From positions 144,271 to 208,270 of the forward strand of contig CANGYQ010000006.1 of NCBI GenBank assembly GCA_947458745.1: DNA of 64,000 bases, in the 5' to 3' direction. Below the pieces are notes generated by a model. The model did no database searches. It saw only the letters and a program-made list of their open reading frames with translations, and was not told where the DNA came from. Within the stretch, counting starts at the first letter, position 1. Every line of letters begins with the position of its first letter. The stretch comes from Bryobacteraceae bacterium. GTDB lineage: Bacteria > Acidobacteriota > Terriglobia > Bryobacterales > Bryobacteraceae. The translations under genes and the position numbers were made by a program. Shown piece after piece: positions 7,856 to 16,768 of the stretch.

Positions 7856-9177
7856 TCTTGTTGCAAGCCCGTGGGATCACCAAAAGCTTTGGCGCGGTGC
7901 GGGCCCTGCGCGGCGTGGACTTTCAGGCCACTGCCGGTGAAGTGCATGCCCTGGTGGGCGAGAACGGGGCAGGGAAATCGACCCTGATCAAGGTGCTGAC
8001 CGGTGCGCTGGAAGCCGATTCAGGCTTGGTGGAGCGGGCGGGCAGTGTCGCCGCCGTCTACCAGCAGCCGGCGCTGTTTGGTGAACTCTCGGTCACCGAA
8101 AACCTGGCGCTGGCCGTCGAGCGCGGTCGCGTCAAAGGGCTGATCAACTGGCGGGCGCGCGAGGCGCGAGCCAAGGAGTTGTTGTCGCTCGCGGGAGCGG
8201 AGATCGATCCGCAGCGGCTGGCCTCCACCCTCTCTCTGCCGGAGCAGCAGTTGGTGGAGATCGCCAAAGCGTTGGGCACGGACGCGCGGACGTTGATCTT
8301 TGACGAGCCCACGGCCTCACTCTCGCAACACGACGCGGCGCGGCTGTTCCGCATCATCGCGGACCTGAAGGCGCGCGGCACGGGCATCGTCTACATCTCC
8401 CATCGCCTGGAAGAGATCTTTGAAATTGCGGACCGGGTGACCGTGTTGCGGGATGGCGAGTCGGTGGCGGAGCGGCCCATTGCGGCCGTCACCCGCACGG
8501 AATTGGTGATGCTGATGGCCGGACGCGAGGTATCGGCACCGGAGCCACCATCCGGCAAAGTGCCCGGTGAAGTGGTGCTGGAAGCGCGGGGGCTTAAGGT
8601 CCGGAAGGGCGAGATTGTCGGGCTGGCCGGCTTGGTGGGTGCGGGCCGCACCGAACTGGCGCTGGAGCTGTTTGAGCGTGGTGAAGCCGCGCTGGTGCCG
8701 GAGGACCGGCGGCAGCATGGCGTGATTGGCGCGATGACGGTGGCCGAGAATGTGACGCTGGCCTCGCTCCGTTCGCTGATGCTGGATTTTCCGGCCGAAC
8801 AAAAGTCGGCGCTCGACTATCAGGCCCGGTTGGGCATCAAGACCGCCAGCGTAAATGCCCTGGTTGATCATCTGTCGGGTGGCAATCAACAGAAGGTGGC
8901 GCTGGCGCGTTGGCTGGCTACCTCGCCGCGGGCGCTGGTGCTGGATGAGCCGACTCAGGGCGTGGACGTGGGGGCTAAGGCCGAGATCCACCGCGTGATC
9001 CGGGAACTGGCGGGGCAGGGAATGGCAATCCTGGTGATCTCTTCGGAATTGCCGGAGGTTCTCGCGTTGAGTGACCGCATCGCCGTGATGCGCCGGGGCG
9101 AGATCGTGGCCATTCGCGAACGCGGCCAAGCGGATCAGCACCAGTTGCTGGACCTGATGTTAGGGGAGGCCCGATGA
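7852..9177 (+). CDS. Sugar-type (RbsA family) ABC importer ATPase, shortened second domain
   Basis: This 441-residue protein has two ABC domains in tandem, as in ribose/rhamnose/AI-2 importers. Domain 1 is complete: Walker A GENGAGKST, signature-region LSLPEQQLVEIAKAL, Walker B LIFDEPTASLS. Domain 2 keeps the family's degenerate P-loop (GLVGAGRTEL), LSGGNQQKVALARWL and VLDEPTQGVDVGAK. The protein is about 60 residues shorter than RbsA. Much of the loss is just after GAGRTEL, where about 30 residues usually precede ALVPEDRR. The start ATG 7852 overlaps the upstream stop, and the gene's own stop overlaps the permease start (ATGA at 9174-9177). It powers import through the two permeases downstream. 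Confidence 0.9.
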   Translation: MILLQARGITKSFGAVRALRGVDFQATAGEVHALVGENGAGKSTLIKVLTGALEADSGLVERAGSVAAVYQQPALFGELSVTENLALAVERGRVKGLINWRAREARAKELLSLAGAEIDPQRLASTLSLPEQQLVEIAKALGTDARTLIFDEPTASLSQHDAARLFRIIADLKARGTGIVYISHRLEEIFEIADRVTVLRDGESVAERPIAAVTRTELVMLMAGREVSAPEPPSGKVPGEVVLEARGLKVRKGEIVGLAGLVGAGRTELALELFERGEAALVPEDRRQHGVIGAMTVAENVTLASLRSLMLDFPAEQKSALDYQARLGIKTASVNALVDHLSGGNQQKVALARWLATSPRALVLDEPTQGVDVGAKAEIHRVIRELAGQGMAILVISSELPEVLALSDRIAVMRRGEIVAIRERGQADQHQLLDLMLGEAR

Positions 9178-10052
9178 AGGCGGCGGGGTGGGCGGTGTTG
9201 GCTTTAGCGGCCGTGCTGGCCGTGGGCGCACCAGGATTCTTTACGGCGGCCAATCTGCGGGACCTGGCGTTGAACAATGTCGCCACGCTGATCACGGCGG
9301 CGGGTTTGCTGCTGGTGATCCTGCTGGGTGAGATCGATATCTCGGTGGGCTCACAGTTCGCCGTGTGCGGTCTGGTGATCGGCGTGGCACCGTGGGCCGC
9401 TCCCGTGGCGGGAATGGCGCTGGGCCTGGCCAACGGGGCGCTGTGTGGCGGTCTGCGGTTGCCCTCCATTGTGGTCTCGCTGGCGGCGATGGTCGCTCTG
9501 CGGGACGCCATCCGCTGGACCACCCAGGGTGCCTGGATTACACTGCCGGCCGGGTTCCAATGGGCGGGCTTAGGGCAGGATGCCGGGCAGTGGCTGGTGC
9601 TGGGTTTTGCGGTGCTGATCGTCGCTCTGCTGGGCTGGGCGCTGGCCAATGTCGGCCTGCTGCGGAACATCTATGCGGTGGGGGCCAACGCGGAAGCGGC
9701 CCATCTCGCGGGGTTGCCGGTAGCCGCCGTGCGGATCGGCACCTTTGCGGCGTTGGGCGCCATGGTGGGTATGGCGGCGTGGCTGAACGCTCTGCGCTTC
9801 AACGAAGTGCAGCCAAGCGCGGGCACGGGCCTGGAATTGAAGGCCATCGCCGCGGTGGTGGTGGGTGGGGCGTCCATCCGGGGAGGCCGGGGCACCATGG
9901 CGGGCACGGTCACCGGGGTTGTGCTGCTAGGCATGATCGGGGCGGCCTTGACGTTTCTGGGTGTCAGCGCCTATTGGGAAAAGGCGATCCAGGGGGCCAT
10001 CATTCTGGCCGCCGTGGTGCTGGACCGTTGGGGAGGCCGCGATGCCCGCTAA
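9174..10052 (+). CDS. Sugar-type ABC importer permease (RbsC/BPD_transp_2 family)
   Basis: This 292-residue, very hydrophobic protein of the RbsC/XylH/LsrC family forms one half of the membrane channel. Characteristic features are the second helix with LLLVILLGEIDISVGSQFAV, the central NGALCGGLRLPSIVVSLA segment, the ANAEAAHLAGLPV cytoplasmic loop that contacts the ATPase, and the late VVVGGASIRGGRGTMAGT loop. It is slightly short for the family (about 320-340), mainly at the N-terminus. The gene overlaps the ATPase gene by 4 bp and the next gene by 11 bp. It probably pairs with the downstream fused permease, as LsrC does with LsrD or RhaP with RhaQ. Confidence 0.9.
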   Translation: MKAAGWAVLALAAVLAVGAPGFFTAANLRDLALNNVATLITAAGLLLVILLGEIDISVGSQFAVCGLVIGVAPWAAPVAGMALGLANGALCGGLRLPSIVVSLAAMVALRDAIRWTTQGAWITLPAGFQWAGLGQDAGQWLVLGFAVLIVALLGWALANVGLLRNIYAVGANAEAAHLAGLPVAAVRIGTFAALGAMVGMAAWLNALRFNEVQPSAGTGLELKAIAAVVVGGASIRGGRGTMAGTVTGVVLLGMIGAALTFLGVSAYWEKAIQGAIILAAVVLDRWGGRDAR

Positions 10053-11907
10053 CGCGCGTTGGGTGCTGGCGGGGTTGATCGTCGCCGAACTGGCCGTGTT
10101 CGGGCTGATCGCGGACAACTTCTTCTCGGTGGCCAACGCCGTCGAGATGCTCCGGTTGGCGGTAGAAGTGGGCTTAGTGGCGCTGGCGATGACGTGCGTC
10201 ATTACGACCGGCGGCATCGATCTTTCCGCCGGATCGCTGATGGGGCTGACGGCGGTGGGCCTGGGACTGCTAGTGGAAGATGCTCACTGGCCACTGCAGT
10301 TGGCAATCCCGGCGGCGCTGTTGTTTGGTGCCTTGGCTGGGGGCCTGAATGCGTTTTGCATTGTGCGTCTGCGGGCGCTGCCGCTGATTGTCACCTTGGG
10401 CACGTATTCGCTCTACCGGGGTTTGGCGGAAGGCGTCACCAATGGAGCGCGGAGCTTCAGCCAGTTCGGCGACGGCTTCCGGCAGTTTGGCCAAGGCGGG
10501 CAGGCGTGGGTGTTGCTGGGGGCGGCGATTTTGTTCTGGCTGCTGCTGGAGCGGACGTCCGTCGGGCGGGCATGGTCCGCCATCGGATTCTCGCCCGAAG
10601 GCGCGCGCTACGCCCGCATTCCCGTGGCTCGGCGACTGGCGCTGGTGTACGTGTTGTCGGGGGTGATGGCCGCGCTGGCAGGGGTGATCTACGCGGCCCG
10701 TGTTGGGCAAGCCAAGTCCGATGCCGGTTCTGGGTATGAGCTTTCGGCGATCACCGCCGTGGTGCTGGGCGGTACCTCGATTTTCGGCGGTCGCGGCTCC
10801 ATGGCGGGCACGTTGTTGGGGCTGGTGGCGATTGTCGTGCTCCAGACCGGGCTGCGGCTTGCTGCTCTGCCGGCGGAGTTTGCGGGCATCGCTACGGGCT
10901 TGCTGCTGATCCTGACCATTGCGCTGGCGGCTGGCCGGTCCTGGAAGACGTGGGTGGCGGTGGGCGGTGTGGCAGTGGCGTTGGCGGGCTGGGTGATCGT
11001 CCGCCCGCAACCGGTGGCCCGCAAGTTCACCGTCGCCATGATGCCCAAAGCCAAGGGCGACCCCTACTTCATCAGTTGCCGCAAAGGGGCGGAGGAAGCG
11101 GCGAAGGAACTGGGCGTGGAACTGCTCTGGGACGGCCCCACGGACCTGGACCCGGCCCGGCAGAGCGAGATTGCGGAAAGCTGGATCACGCGGGGCGTGG
11201 ACGCGATCGCCGTCTCGGTGCTGAATCGGGAGTCGATCTCGCCGGTGCTGGAAAAGGCGCGGGCCCGCGGCATCAAGGTGGTCACCTTTGACGCCGACGC
11301 CAAGCCCGCGGCACGCGACTTCTTTGTCAATCAGGCCACTCCGCAATCGATCGGCGAAACGCTGACCGATGAGGCCGCGCGGCTGCTGGGCGGGAAGGGC
11401 GATTTTGCTGTGGTGACCGGCGCGCTGTCGGCCGCCAATCAGAATGAGTGGATCGTCTGGATCAAGCGGCGGTTGGAGAAGTATCCGGGCTTGCGTCTGG
11501 TCAAGATCGTACCCAGTGATGACGACCGGGATCGCGCCTTTGCCGAGACGCAGACGCTGATCAAGGCCGAGCCCACTGTCAAGCTGTTCATGGGCATCTC
11601 TGCTCCGGCCGTGCCGGGCGCGGGCGAGGCCGTGAAGCAGTCCGGGCGCAAGGACCTGTTTGTCATCGGCTTGTCGCTGCCCAACTTGAACAAGCCCTAC
11701 GTGCGGTCTGGCGCGGTGCAAAGCGTCGTGCTGTGGAACACGGGGGACCTGGGCTATCTCACCGTCTGGTCAGCCGTGAAGGGCCAGTCCGGCGCGTCCA
11801 GCATCAATGCCGGGCGGCTGGGGCTGAAGGTGATTGCAGGGACTGAAGTGATCCTCGGCACGCCGTTCATCTTCAACAAGGGGAACATCGAGGGCTTTGA
11901 CTTCTAG
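10042..11907 (+). CDS. ABC importer permease fused to its substrate-binding protein
   Basis: This 621-residue fusion has residues 1 to about 300 as a second RbsC-type permease (ITTGGIDLSAGSLMGL, then VVLGGTSIFGGRGSMAGT). A terminal hydrophobic helix lies at about 300-325 (AVGGVAVALAGWVIV). From about residue 328 it is a periplasmic binding protein of the LsrB/RhaS clade: KAKGDPYFISCRKGAEEAAK, then GVDAIAVSVLNRESISPVL, FDADAKPAARDFFVNQATP and FVIGLSLPNLNKPYVRSG. The last helix would anchor the binding domain to the outer face. Start ATG 10042 overlaps the previous stop by 11 bp. Clade membership suggests a deoxysugar such as rhamnose, or AI-2, as ligand (inference). No separate binding-protein gene is present in the operon. 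Confidence 0.9.
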   Translation: MPANARWVLAGLIVAELAVFGLIADNFFSVANAVEMLRLAVEVGLVALAMTCVITTGGIDLSAGSLMGLTAVGLGLLVEDAHWPLQLAIPAALLFGALAGGLNAFCIVRLRALPLIVTLGTYSLYRGLAEGVTNGARSFSQFGDGFRQFGQGGQAWVLLGAAILFWLLLERTSVGRAWSAIGFSPEGARYARIPVARRLALVYVLSGVMAALAGVIYAARVGQAKSDAGSGYELSAITAVVLGGTSIFGGRGSMAGTLLGLVAIVVLQTGLRLAALPAEFAGIATGLLLILTIALAAGRSWKTWVAVGGVAVALAGWVIVRPQPVARKFTVAMMPKAKGDPYFISCRKGAEEAAKELGVELLWDGPTDLDPARQSEIAESWITRGVDAIAVSVLNRESISPVLEKARARGIKVVTFDADAKPAARDFFVNQATPQSIGETLTDEAARLLGGKGDFAVVTGALSAANQNEWIVWIKRRLEKYPGLRLVKIVPSDDDRDRAFAETQTLIKAEPTVKLFMGISAPAVPGAGEAVKQSGRKDLFVIGLSLPNLNKPYVRSGAVQSVVLWNTGDLGYLTVWSAVKGQSGASSINAGRLGLKVIAGTEVILGTPFIFNKGNIEGFDF

Positions 11908-13121
11908 CGCCGCGCCACAACCGCTGCGGCCGTGATCTCCGCCACCGTGCGGGCTCCGCACTGCTTCATCACCAGCGTCAGTTCGCCCCGCAAGATGTCG
12001 AGCACGCGTTCGACGCCGGGTTGTCCAAAAGCGCCTAGTCCCCACGCATAGGGCCGGCCAATGCAGACCGCACGAGCGCCCAGGGCCAGCGCCTTGAACA
12101 CGTCGGTCCCACGGCGGATGCCGCCATCAAGCAGCACCGGGATGCGCTTGTTGACGGCGGCGGTGACCTCCGGGAGACATTCGATGGTGCCACGGTTGCT
12201 CTCCTCGGCGCGGCCGCCGTGGTTGGAAACGATCAAGCCATCCACGCCATACTTCACGCAGAGCGCGGCATCTTCGCCGGAGACGATGCCCTTCAGCACC
12301 ACCTTCATTTTGGTCAAGTCCCGGAAGCGCTTCACCCAGTCCCAGGTCATGGCGGGCGTGAAGAACGACGTGCCGCTCATGTCGATGGAGTCGAACATCG
12401 GCTTGCGCTTGAAGTACGTGGTCGCGGAGCCTTCGTGGCACAGCGAGCATTGCCGTTTGTCCAGCCGCTTGAAGCGCTCCGCCGTTTCCGTGTTGCGGCC
12501 CGCCGGAAGGTCAGTGGTGACCACCAGCACGCGCGAGCCCGCGGCCTCGGCGCGCTTCACCAGCTTTTCGGTCACTGCCCAGTTCGTGGTGGGATAGAGC
12601 TGATACCAGACCGGCTGCCCCGCTGCGGCGGTCACCTCTTCAATGCTGGCTGTGGTGGCGGTGGAAAGGATCTGGAGCGTGCGCTTCGCTTTCCCGGCGC
12701 GCGCGACAGCGATCTCGCCGTCGGGATGAAATGCCCGTTGGCTGCCTACGGGTGACATCACGACGGGCGTCTCCCAACGGGTGCCAAACAGGTCGACACT
12801 CAAGTCCGTTTGCGAGACATCCACCATGCGGCGCGGGCGCAGTTGGAATTGTTGATAGCCGGTACGGTTGGCCTGGAGGGTGGCATCATCATCGACGCCG
12901 GTGGCCAGATATCCAAAATGTGCGGGCGGCAACGCTTGCCGCGCGGCCGCCTCAAAATCGAGAACGCTCAAGGCGTCCTTGGGGTCCGTGATAATGCCCG
13001 AGGCGGAGCCGCCCCGGGCACTGGAAAACGACGCGACGTCCTGCTGGGCGGCCAGCGTGGACGCCAGCAATGGGCTGCCCGCCAGAAAGCGGGCAAACTC
13101 GCGCCGGGACCGGATCGACAA
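11904..13121 (-). CDS. FMN-dependent alpha-hydroxy-acid oxidase/dehydrogenase, Tat-exported
   Basis: This 405-residue protein of the lactate/glycolate oxidase family oxidises L-2-hydroxy acids to 2-oxo acids using FMN. The catalytic His and substrate Arg are in LIVSNHGGRAEES; VLDGGIRRGTDVFKALALGA binds the FMN phosphate; VLVVTTDLPAGRN and PVVMSPVGSQRAFHPDGE are further family blocks. Residues 1-25 (SRREFARFLAGSPLLAS) are a Tat-like signal, fitting export of a folded FMN enzyme. The start is TTG 13121, 7 bp after the NHL gene's stop. Its end overlaps the fusion gene on the other strand by 4 bp. The family is usually cytoplasmic or membrane-associated, so the Tat signal is unusual. The electron acceptor is unknown. 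Confidence 0.88.
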   Translation of the reverse strand: MSIRSRREFARFLAGSPLLASTLAAQQDVASFSSARGGSASGIITDPKDALSVLDFEAAARQALPPAHFGYLATGVDDDATLQANRTGYQQFQLRPRRMVDVSQTDLSVDLFGTRWETPVVMSPVGSQRAFHPDGEIAVARAGKAKRTLQILSTATTASIEEVTAAAGQPVWYQLYPTTNWAVTEKLVKRAEAAGSRVLVVTTDLPAGRNTETAERFKRLDKRQCSLCHEGSATTYFKRKPMFDSIDMSGTSFFTPAMTWDWVKRFRDLTKMKVVLKGIVSGEDAALCVKYGVDGLIVSNHGGRAEESNRGTIECLPEVTAAVNKRIPVLLDGGIRRGTDVFKALALGARAVCIGRPYAWGLGAFGQPGVERVLDILRGELTLVMKQCGARTVAEITAAAVVARR

Positions 13122-13128
13122 GGCCTGC

Positions 13129-14193
13129 TTACGCCTTCTTCAGCTTCGTCACGCGGCCCACTTCCACCCATTCGGCGACGAAGATGTTGCCGGAATGGTC
13201 AAAGCAAGCGCCGTGCGGGCAAACGAACTTGCCCGGCGTAAACGCATCGCGCGTCTTCTTGCGGGTTTCGTAGTGCGTGCCGGAGGTGTCCTCACCCAGG
13301 TGGGCGATCAGCTTGTCTTCCTTGTCCAGCAAGGTGACGCGCGCATCCAGGTCGGGGATCAGCACGACGCCCTTCTGTTCCTGGAAGTGGCAGGGCTTCT
13401 TCACATTGCCGGCGAAGCTTAAGTGCTGGCCGTCCATGGTGAGATACTGCAGGCGGTTGTTGCCGCGGTCCGCGACAAGCACCTTTTCCTTACCGCTGCG
13501 CGCATCGATGATGATGCCGTGCGGGTTGCTCAACTGGCCGGGCTCCTTGCCGGGCGTGGTGAGGGTCTTTTTGTACTTGGCGTCCTTGTCGTAGAGGTTG
13601 ATGTAGTAGGAACCGTAGCCGTCGGCCACGTAGACATCGCCGTTGGCCGCCACGGCCACGTTGGTGGGGGAGTACTTCTTACGTTTGCCGTCCGCGCTGG
13701 GCTGGTAGGGCTCCGCCATGGTGGGGTAGTCGATGGTCCAGACGATGTCGCCCTTCAGATTTGTCTTCACCACCAGCGCGCGCTTGGTGTCGCAATGATA
13801 GAGGAACTCTTCCTTGCCTTCCTTGCGGATGTGCAGACCATGGGCGCCGCCCTTGTACTCGCCACCCCAGCTCTTGACGAACCGGCCCTTAGGGTCGAAC
13901 ACGACAACCGCGTCATTCGACGTGCTGGCCGCGTTAACGGTGTGCTGCACGTAGATGAAGCCGTTTGCATCTTCGATCACCGAATGCGTGTTGCCATAGG
14001 CGATCGCGGTGGGTACTTCGCCCCAGTCATGGATCACCTCATAGGTGTAGTTGCCGGTGCCGACAACGGGCAGCTTGGAGCCGGACTTGTTCTGGGCACC
14101 CAGGATGAGTGGGGCGGCCAGGCCGGTCGAAAGAGCGAAAGCGCGGCGCGAAATCGTGCCTGCGGTGGCCTTAGGCCGTGAGGGGGTCTGCAT
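13129..14193 (-). CDS. Tat-exported NHL-repeat beta-propeller protein
   Basis: This is a 354-residue protein. Residues 14-33 (TISRRAFALSTGLAAPLIL) are a Tat-like signal. The body has NHL-type propeller repeats: HSVIEDANGFIYVQHT, PTNVAVAANGDVYVADGYG, NPHGIIIDARSGKEKVLVAD and PHGACFDHSGNIFVAEW. It resembles the 6-bladed family related to peptidylglycine alpha-amidating lyase, but no lyase activity can be assigned. A strong Shine-Dalgarno (AAGGAAAGGAAG) precedes ATG 14193. It lies 7 bp upstream of the hydroxy-acid oxidase gene, so the two exported proteins are probably made together. The propeller may be a binding partner or an electron-transfer scaffold for it (inference). Confidence 0.8.
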   Translation of the reverse strand: MQTPSRPKATAGTISRRAFALSTGLAAPLILGAQNKSGSKLPVVGTGNYTYEVIHDWGEVPTAIAYGNTHSVIEDANGFIYVQHTVNAASTSNDAVVVFDPKGRFVKSWGGEYKGGAHGLHIRKEGKEEFLYHCDTKRALVVKTNLKGDIVWTIDYPTMAEPYQPSADGKRKKYSPTNVAVAANGDVYVADGYGSYYINLYDKDAKYKKTLTTPGKEPGQLSNPHGIIIDARSGKEKVLVADRGNNRLQYLTMDGQHLSFAGNVKKPCHFQEQKGVVLIPDLDARVTLLDKEDKLIAHLGEDTSGTHYETRKKTRDAFTPGKFVCPHGACFDHSGNIFVAEWVEVGRVTKLKKA

Positions 14194-14294
14194 AACTGTG
14201 ACTTCCTTTCCTTGAGCAGTCTATCACCGAGTGGGCGATTCCGTCCGGCGGAAACTTCTGCGATGCGGGTTGGCACGATAAGGTGAGTAGACGC

Positions 14295-15557
14295 ATGAGT
14301 TTTCTCTCCGCCATCGTGGTGGTGCTGATGCACCAGACGCCAGACCGCGCACCCGCCATTCCCAAAGCCACCACGGAAGCCGCCAAGCCCGCCACGGTGC
14401 CGCCCAAGTGGCGTTTGTTTGGTGAGACCCGGGCGTGGGCGGAGAATCGGGGCGGCGTCGTATTCGGGCGCGAACGCGACATCAGCACGGTCCTGCTGCG
14501 GCAACGGCTGGGGATCGAGCTGCGTCCCACGCGCTGGCTGAAGATCCTCGCCATGGGGCAGGATACGCGGGCCCCAAACTATCAGCGCACCCGGCCGGGC
14601 ACCGCGCAGGACCCGGCTGATCTGCACGAGGCCTTTGTCGAGATCAACCCCGATGCGAAGCGTGGTTGGGGAGCGCTCGCGGGCCGGAAGCGTTTCACTC
14701 TGGGCGACCAGCATGTGATTGGTGTGCCCGAATGGGGCAATTCCGGCCGGACCTATGACGTGGCCCAACTGGACTACCGGCAGACCAACCTGCGTCTGCG
14801 TCTGTTGTTCGTATCTGCCGTAAAGTTTCAACCACAGCGCTTCAATCTCCCCGGCCTGGGTGACCGGCTCTGGGGCATCTACTATGAACTGCCGAAGGCG
14901 ATCCCGCGTGGTGTGCTGGACGTCTATCTCCTGCGTCATGACCAGAACATCCCTGGCGGATTTCGCGGCCCCGGGCGGCTGGGATCCACCAACTTCGGCA
15001 CGCGCGTGCAGGTTCCGGTCAACAAAGTCTGGCGCCTCAGCACGGAGACCATGGGCCAAACCGGAGTGCGCGGCCTGAGTGCGCAACGGGCGATGGGAAC
15101 CATTTCCAGTGTCAGCCGCCGGTTCAGTTGGCATGAATCGGTGGCATCAGTGGAGTACAAGTACGCCAGCCCGGATTTCGACCAGATGTATCCGGCGCAC
15201 CACAACCGGTTGGGCCACGCTGACCTGATCTTTCTGCGCAACGTCCACAGTATCCAGCCGCTCTGGAAACTGACGCTGGGACGGCACACAAAACTGAATG
15301 TGATGTACACCGCCAATTGGCTGGTGGATGCCACTCAACCGCTCTATGGCTTCACCGGGACCGCGATTGGCCGTGATGTGCGTGGGCAGTCAGGCCGGTT
15401 TACCGGGCAGGAGTATGCCGCCTACTCGACTCACTCGCTGGGGCACTGGCAGCTGGGGGCGGGGTACGCCTACTGGCACGCTGGCGAGTTTATCCGTAAG
15501 CAGACGCCCGGGGCCAGCCCGCACTATGTCTACCTGCACACGGCTTACACGTTCTGA
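14295..15557 (+). CDS. Alginate-export-type outer-membrane beta-barrel protein
   Basis: This 420-residue protein has a short hydrophobic N-terminal signal (SFLSAIVVVLMHQ). It then has a long alternating-residue body with many Tyr/Trp/Arg strands, and ends in an aromatic residue (YVYLHTAYTF), as outer-membrane barrels do. The segment WRLFGETRAWAENRGG and later TRWLKILAMGQDTRAPNYQR match the start of AlgE-like alginate-export barrels. ATG 14295 is preferred to GTG 14283, because AAGGTGAG at about 14280-14287 is then a well-placed ribosome site. Family members form 18-strand anion or sugar-acid pores. No alginate genes are nearby, so the substrate is unknown. It is divergent from the NHL/hydroxy-acid oxidase pair. 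Confidence 0.7.
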   Translation: MSFLSAIVVVLMHQTPDRAPAIPKATTEAAKPATVPPKWRLFGETRAWAENRGGVVFGRERDISTVLLRQRLGIELRPTRWLKILAMGQDTRAPNYQRTRPGTAQDPADLHEAFVEINPDAKRGWGALAGRKRFTLGDQHVIGVPEWGNSGRTYDVAQLDYRQTNLRLRLLFVSAVKFQPQRFNLPGLGDRLWGIYYELPKAIPRGVLDVYLLRHDQNIPGGFRGPGRLGSTNFGTRVQVPVNKVWRLSTETMGQTGVRGLSAQRAMGTISSVSRRFSWHESVASVEYKYASPDFDQMYPAHHNRLGHADLIFLRNVHSIQPLWKLTLGRHTKLNVMYTANWLVDATQPLYGFTGTAIGRDVRGQSGRFTGQEYAAYSTHSLGHWQLGAGYAYWHAGEFIRKQTPGASPHYVYLHTAYTF

Positions 15558-15580
15558 GGGGCCCGTTGGGCGCGCTCAGC

Positions 15581-16768
15581 CTATTGGAGGACAGCCTGGG
15601 CTGATTTGACGGGGGCTTGGGCTCCCGCCGGAACCGGTGGGACGCCATAATACTCAAGCAGTTCGGCTACTTTGCGGGTGAGGTCAAAATTCTCAATAGC
15701 CCGCTGCCTTCCAGCGATGCCCATCTGCTTCCGGCGAGCGGGGTCCGCGAGCAGGGTGATTAGGGTCTCCGCTAAGGCGGGCGGCTGGGAGGGAGGGCAG
15801 AGAAGTCCGGTGACACCATGCTCCACGACTTCCGGAATCCCGCCGACATCGGTCGCGACGACCGCCCGCTCAAAACCCATGGCTTCGGTGATCACCCAGC
15901 CAAAAGCTTCCTGCCAGCGCGAGGGCTGACAGAGGATGTCGCAGGCGGCTAGGATGCCCTCTTCCTGCGGGTGCTCAATCAAGCCGGTAAAGGTTACCTT
16001 GTCCGCGATGCCCAACCGGCGTGCCTGCGCCTTAAAGTCTTCCAGTGAGGGGCCGGATCCGCCGATCACAAAATGGGCATTCGGAATTCGCGCCAGCACC
16101 GCCGGTGCGGCGTCCAGCAGATCACTGATACCCTTTTCCGGGATCATCCAGCACAACACGGCCACCACTTGAGCGTCCGGAGCAATCTGGAAACGCCGGC
16201 GGAACTTCTCAGACAACTCAGATGCCCGTTGCACCGCGGGCAGCTCGCTTCCGTTGTAGAGGACAAACGTCCGATCTTCCGGAAAGACGCCCCTCTCCAC
16301 GCCCATCCGGCGATTCATTTTGCTGACGCACATGATCCCGGTGACGGGAATCTGGAGGACGAGCGCGATAGCTCTCTTCCAAGAAGACGTGCGCTGCACT
16401 TCAGAGCTCAACCGCGAAGCCTGATCGGTGAAGAACACACGCTTGACGCCAAGCAGCCGCGCGACCCACGGAATGGGGCCCAACAGGGCCAGGAAACTGA
16501 AGTGCAGCACTTCGGGTCTGTGCCGCCGCAGAATGTTGCTGATGGCCCGCACAGCCGCCCAACCGCTGGCGTGGATCTCGGGCGCGACCTCATAGGGCAG
16601 GCCGGCCTCCTGCAAGTATCGTTGGGCGATGGCCGACGGTTCGGCGTGAAACACGACCACATGCCGGTAACCGCGCTCCCGCAGTTGGAGGGTCATCTCG
16701 CGGAGAAACGTTTCAACGCCACCGATGCGGAGTGGCTGAACTCCGTAGAGAGATACTACTGTTTCCAT
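15581..16768 (-). CDS. GT4-family glycosyltransferase
   Basis: This 395-residue GT-B glycosyltransferase transfers a sugar from an NDP-sugar with retention. The N-terminal lobe opens with LRIGGVETFLREM, the acceptor-side glycine loop. The C-terminal lobe has PEKGISDLLDAAPAVL, FVIGGSGPSLEDFKAQ, and the EX7E motif in EAFGWVITEAMGFERAVVAT followed by GGIPEVVEHGVTGLL. It overlaps the upstream radical-SAM gene by 13 bp, so the two are coupled. It has no membrane segment and likely acts at the inner face of the membrane on a lipid-linked or peptide acceptor. The acceptor and sugar cannot be read from sequence. Confidence 0.88.
   Translation of the reverse strand: METVVSLYGVQPLRIGGVETFLREMTLQLRERGYRHVVVFHAEPSAIAQRYLQEAGLPYEVAPEIHASGWAAVRAISNILRRHRPEVLHFSFLALLGPIPWVARLLGVKRVFFTDQASRLSSEVQRTSSWKRAIALVLQIPVTGIMCVSKMNRRMGVERGVFPEDRTFVLYNGSELPAVQRASELSEKFRRRFQIAPDAQVVAVLCWMIPEKGISDLLDAAPAVLARIPNAHFVIGGSGPSLEDFKAQARRLGIADKVTFTGLIEHPQEEGILAACDILCQPSRWQEAFGWVITEAMGFERAVVATDVGGIPEVVEHGVTGLLCPPSQPPALAETLITLLADPARRKQMGIAGRQRAIENFDLTRKVAELLEYYGVPPVPAGAQAPVKSAQAVLQ

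Noticed and set aside
10270..11721. A 483-residue minus-strand frame
   Set aside because: It lies opposite the permease-binding-protein fusion, is rich in His/Arg/Gln, and has no family motif: a high-GC antisense artefact.
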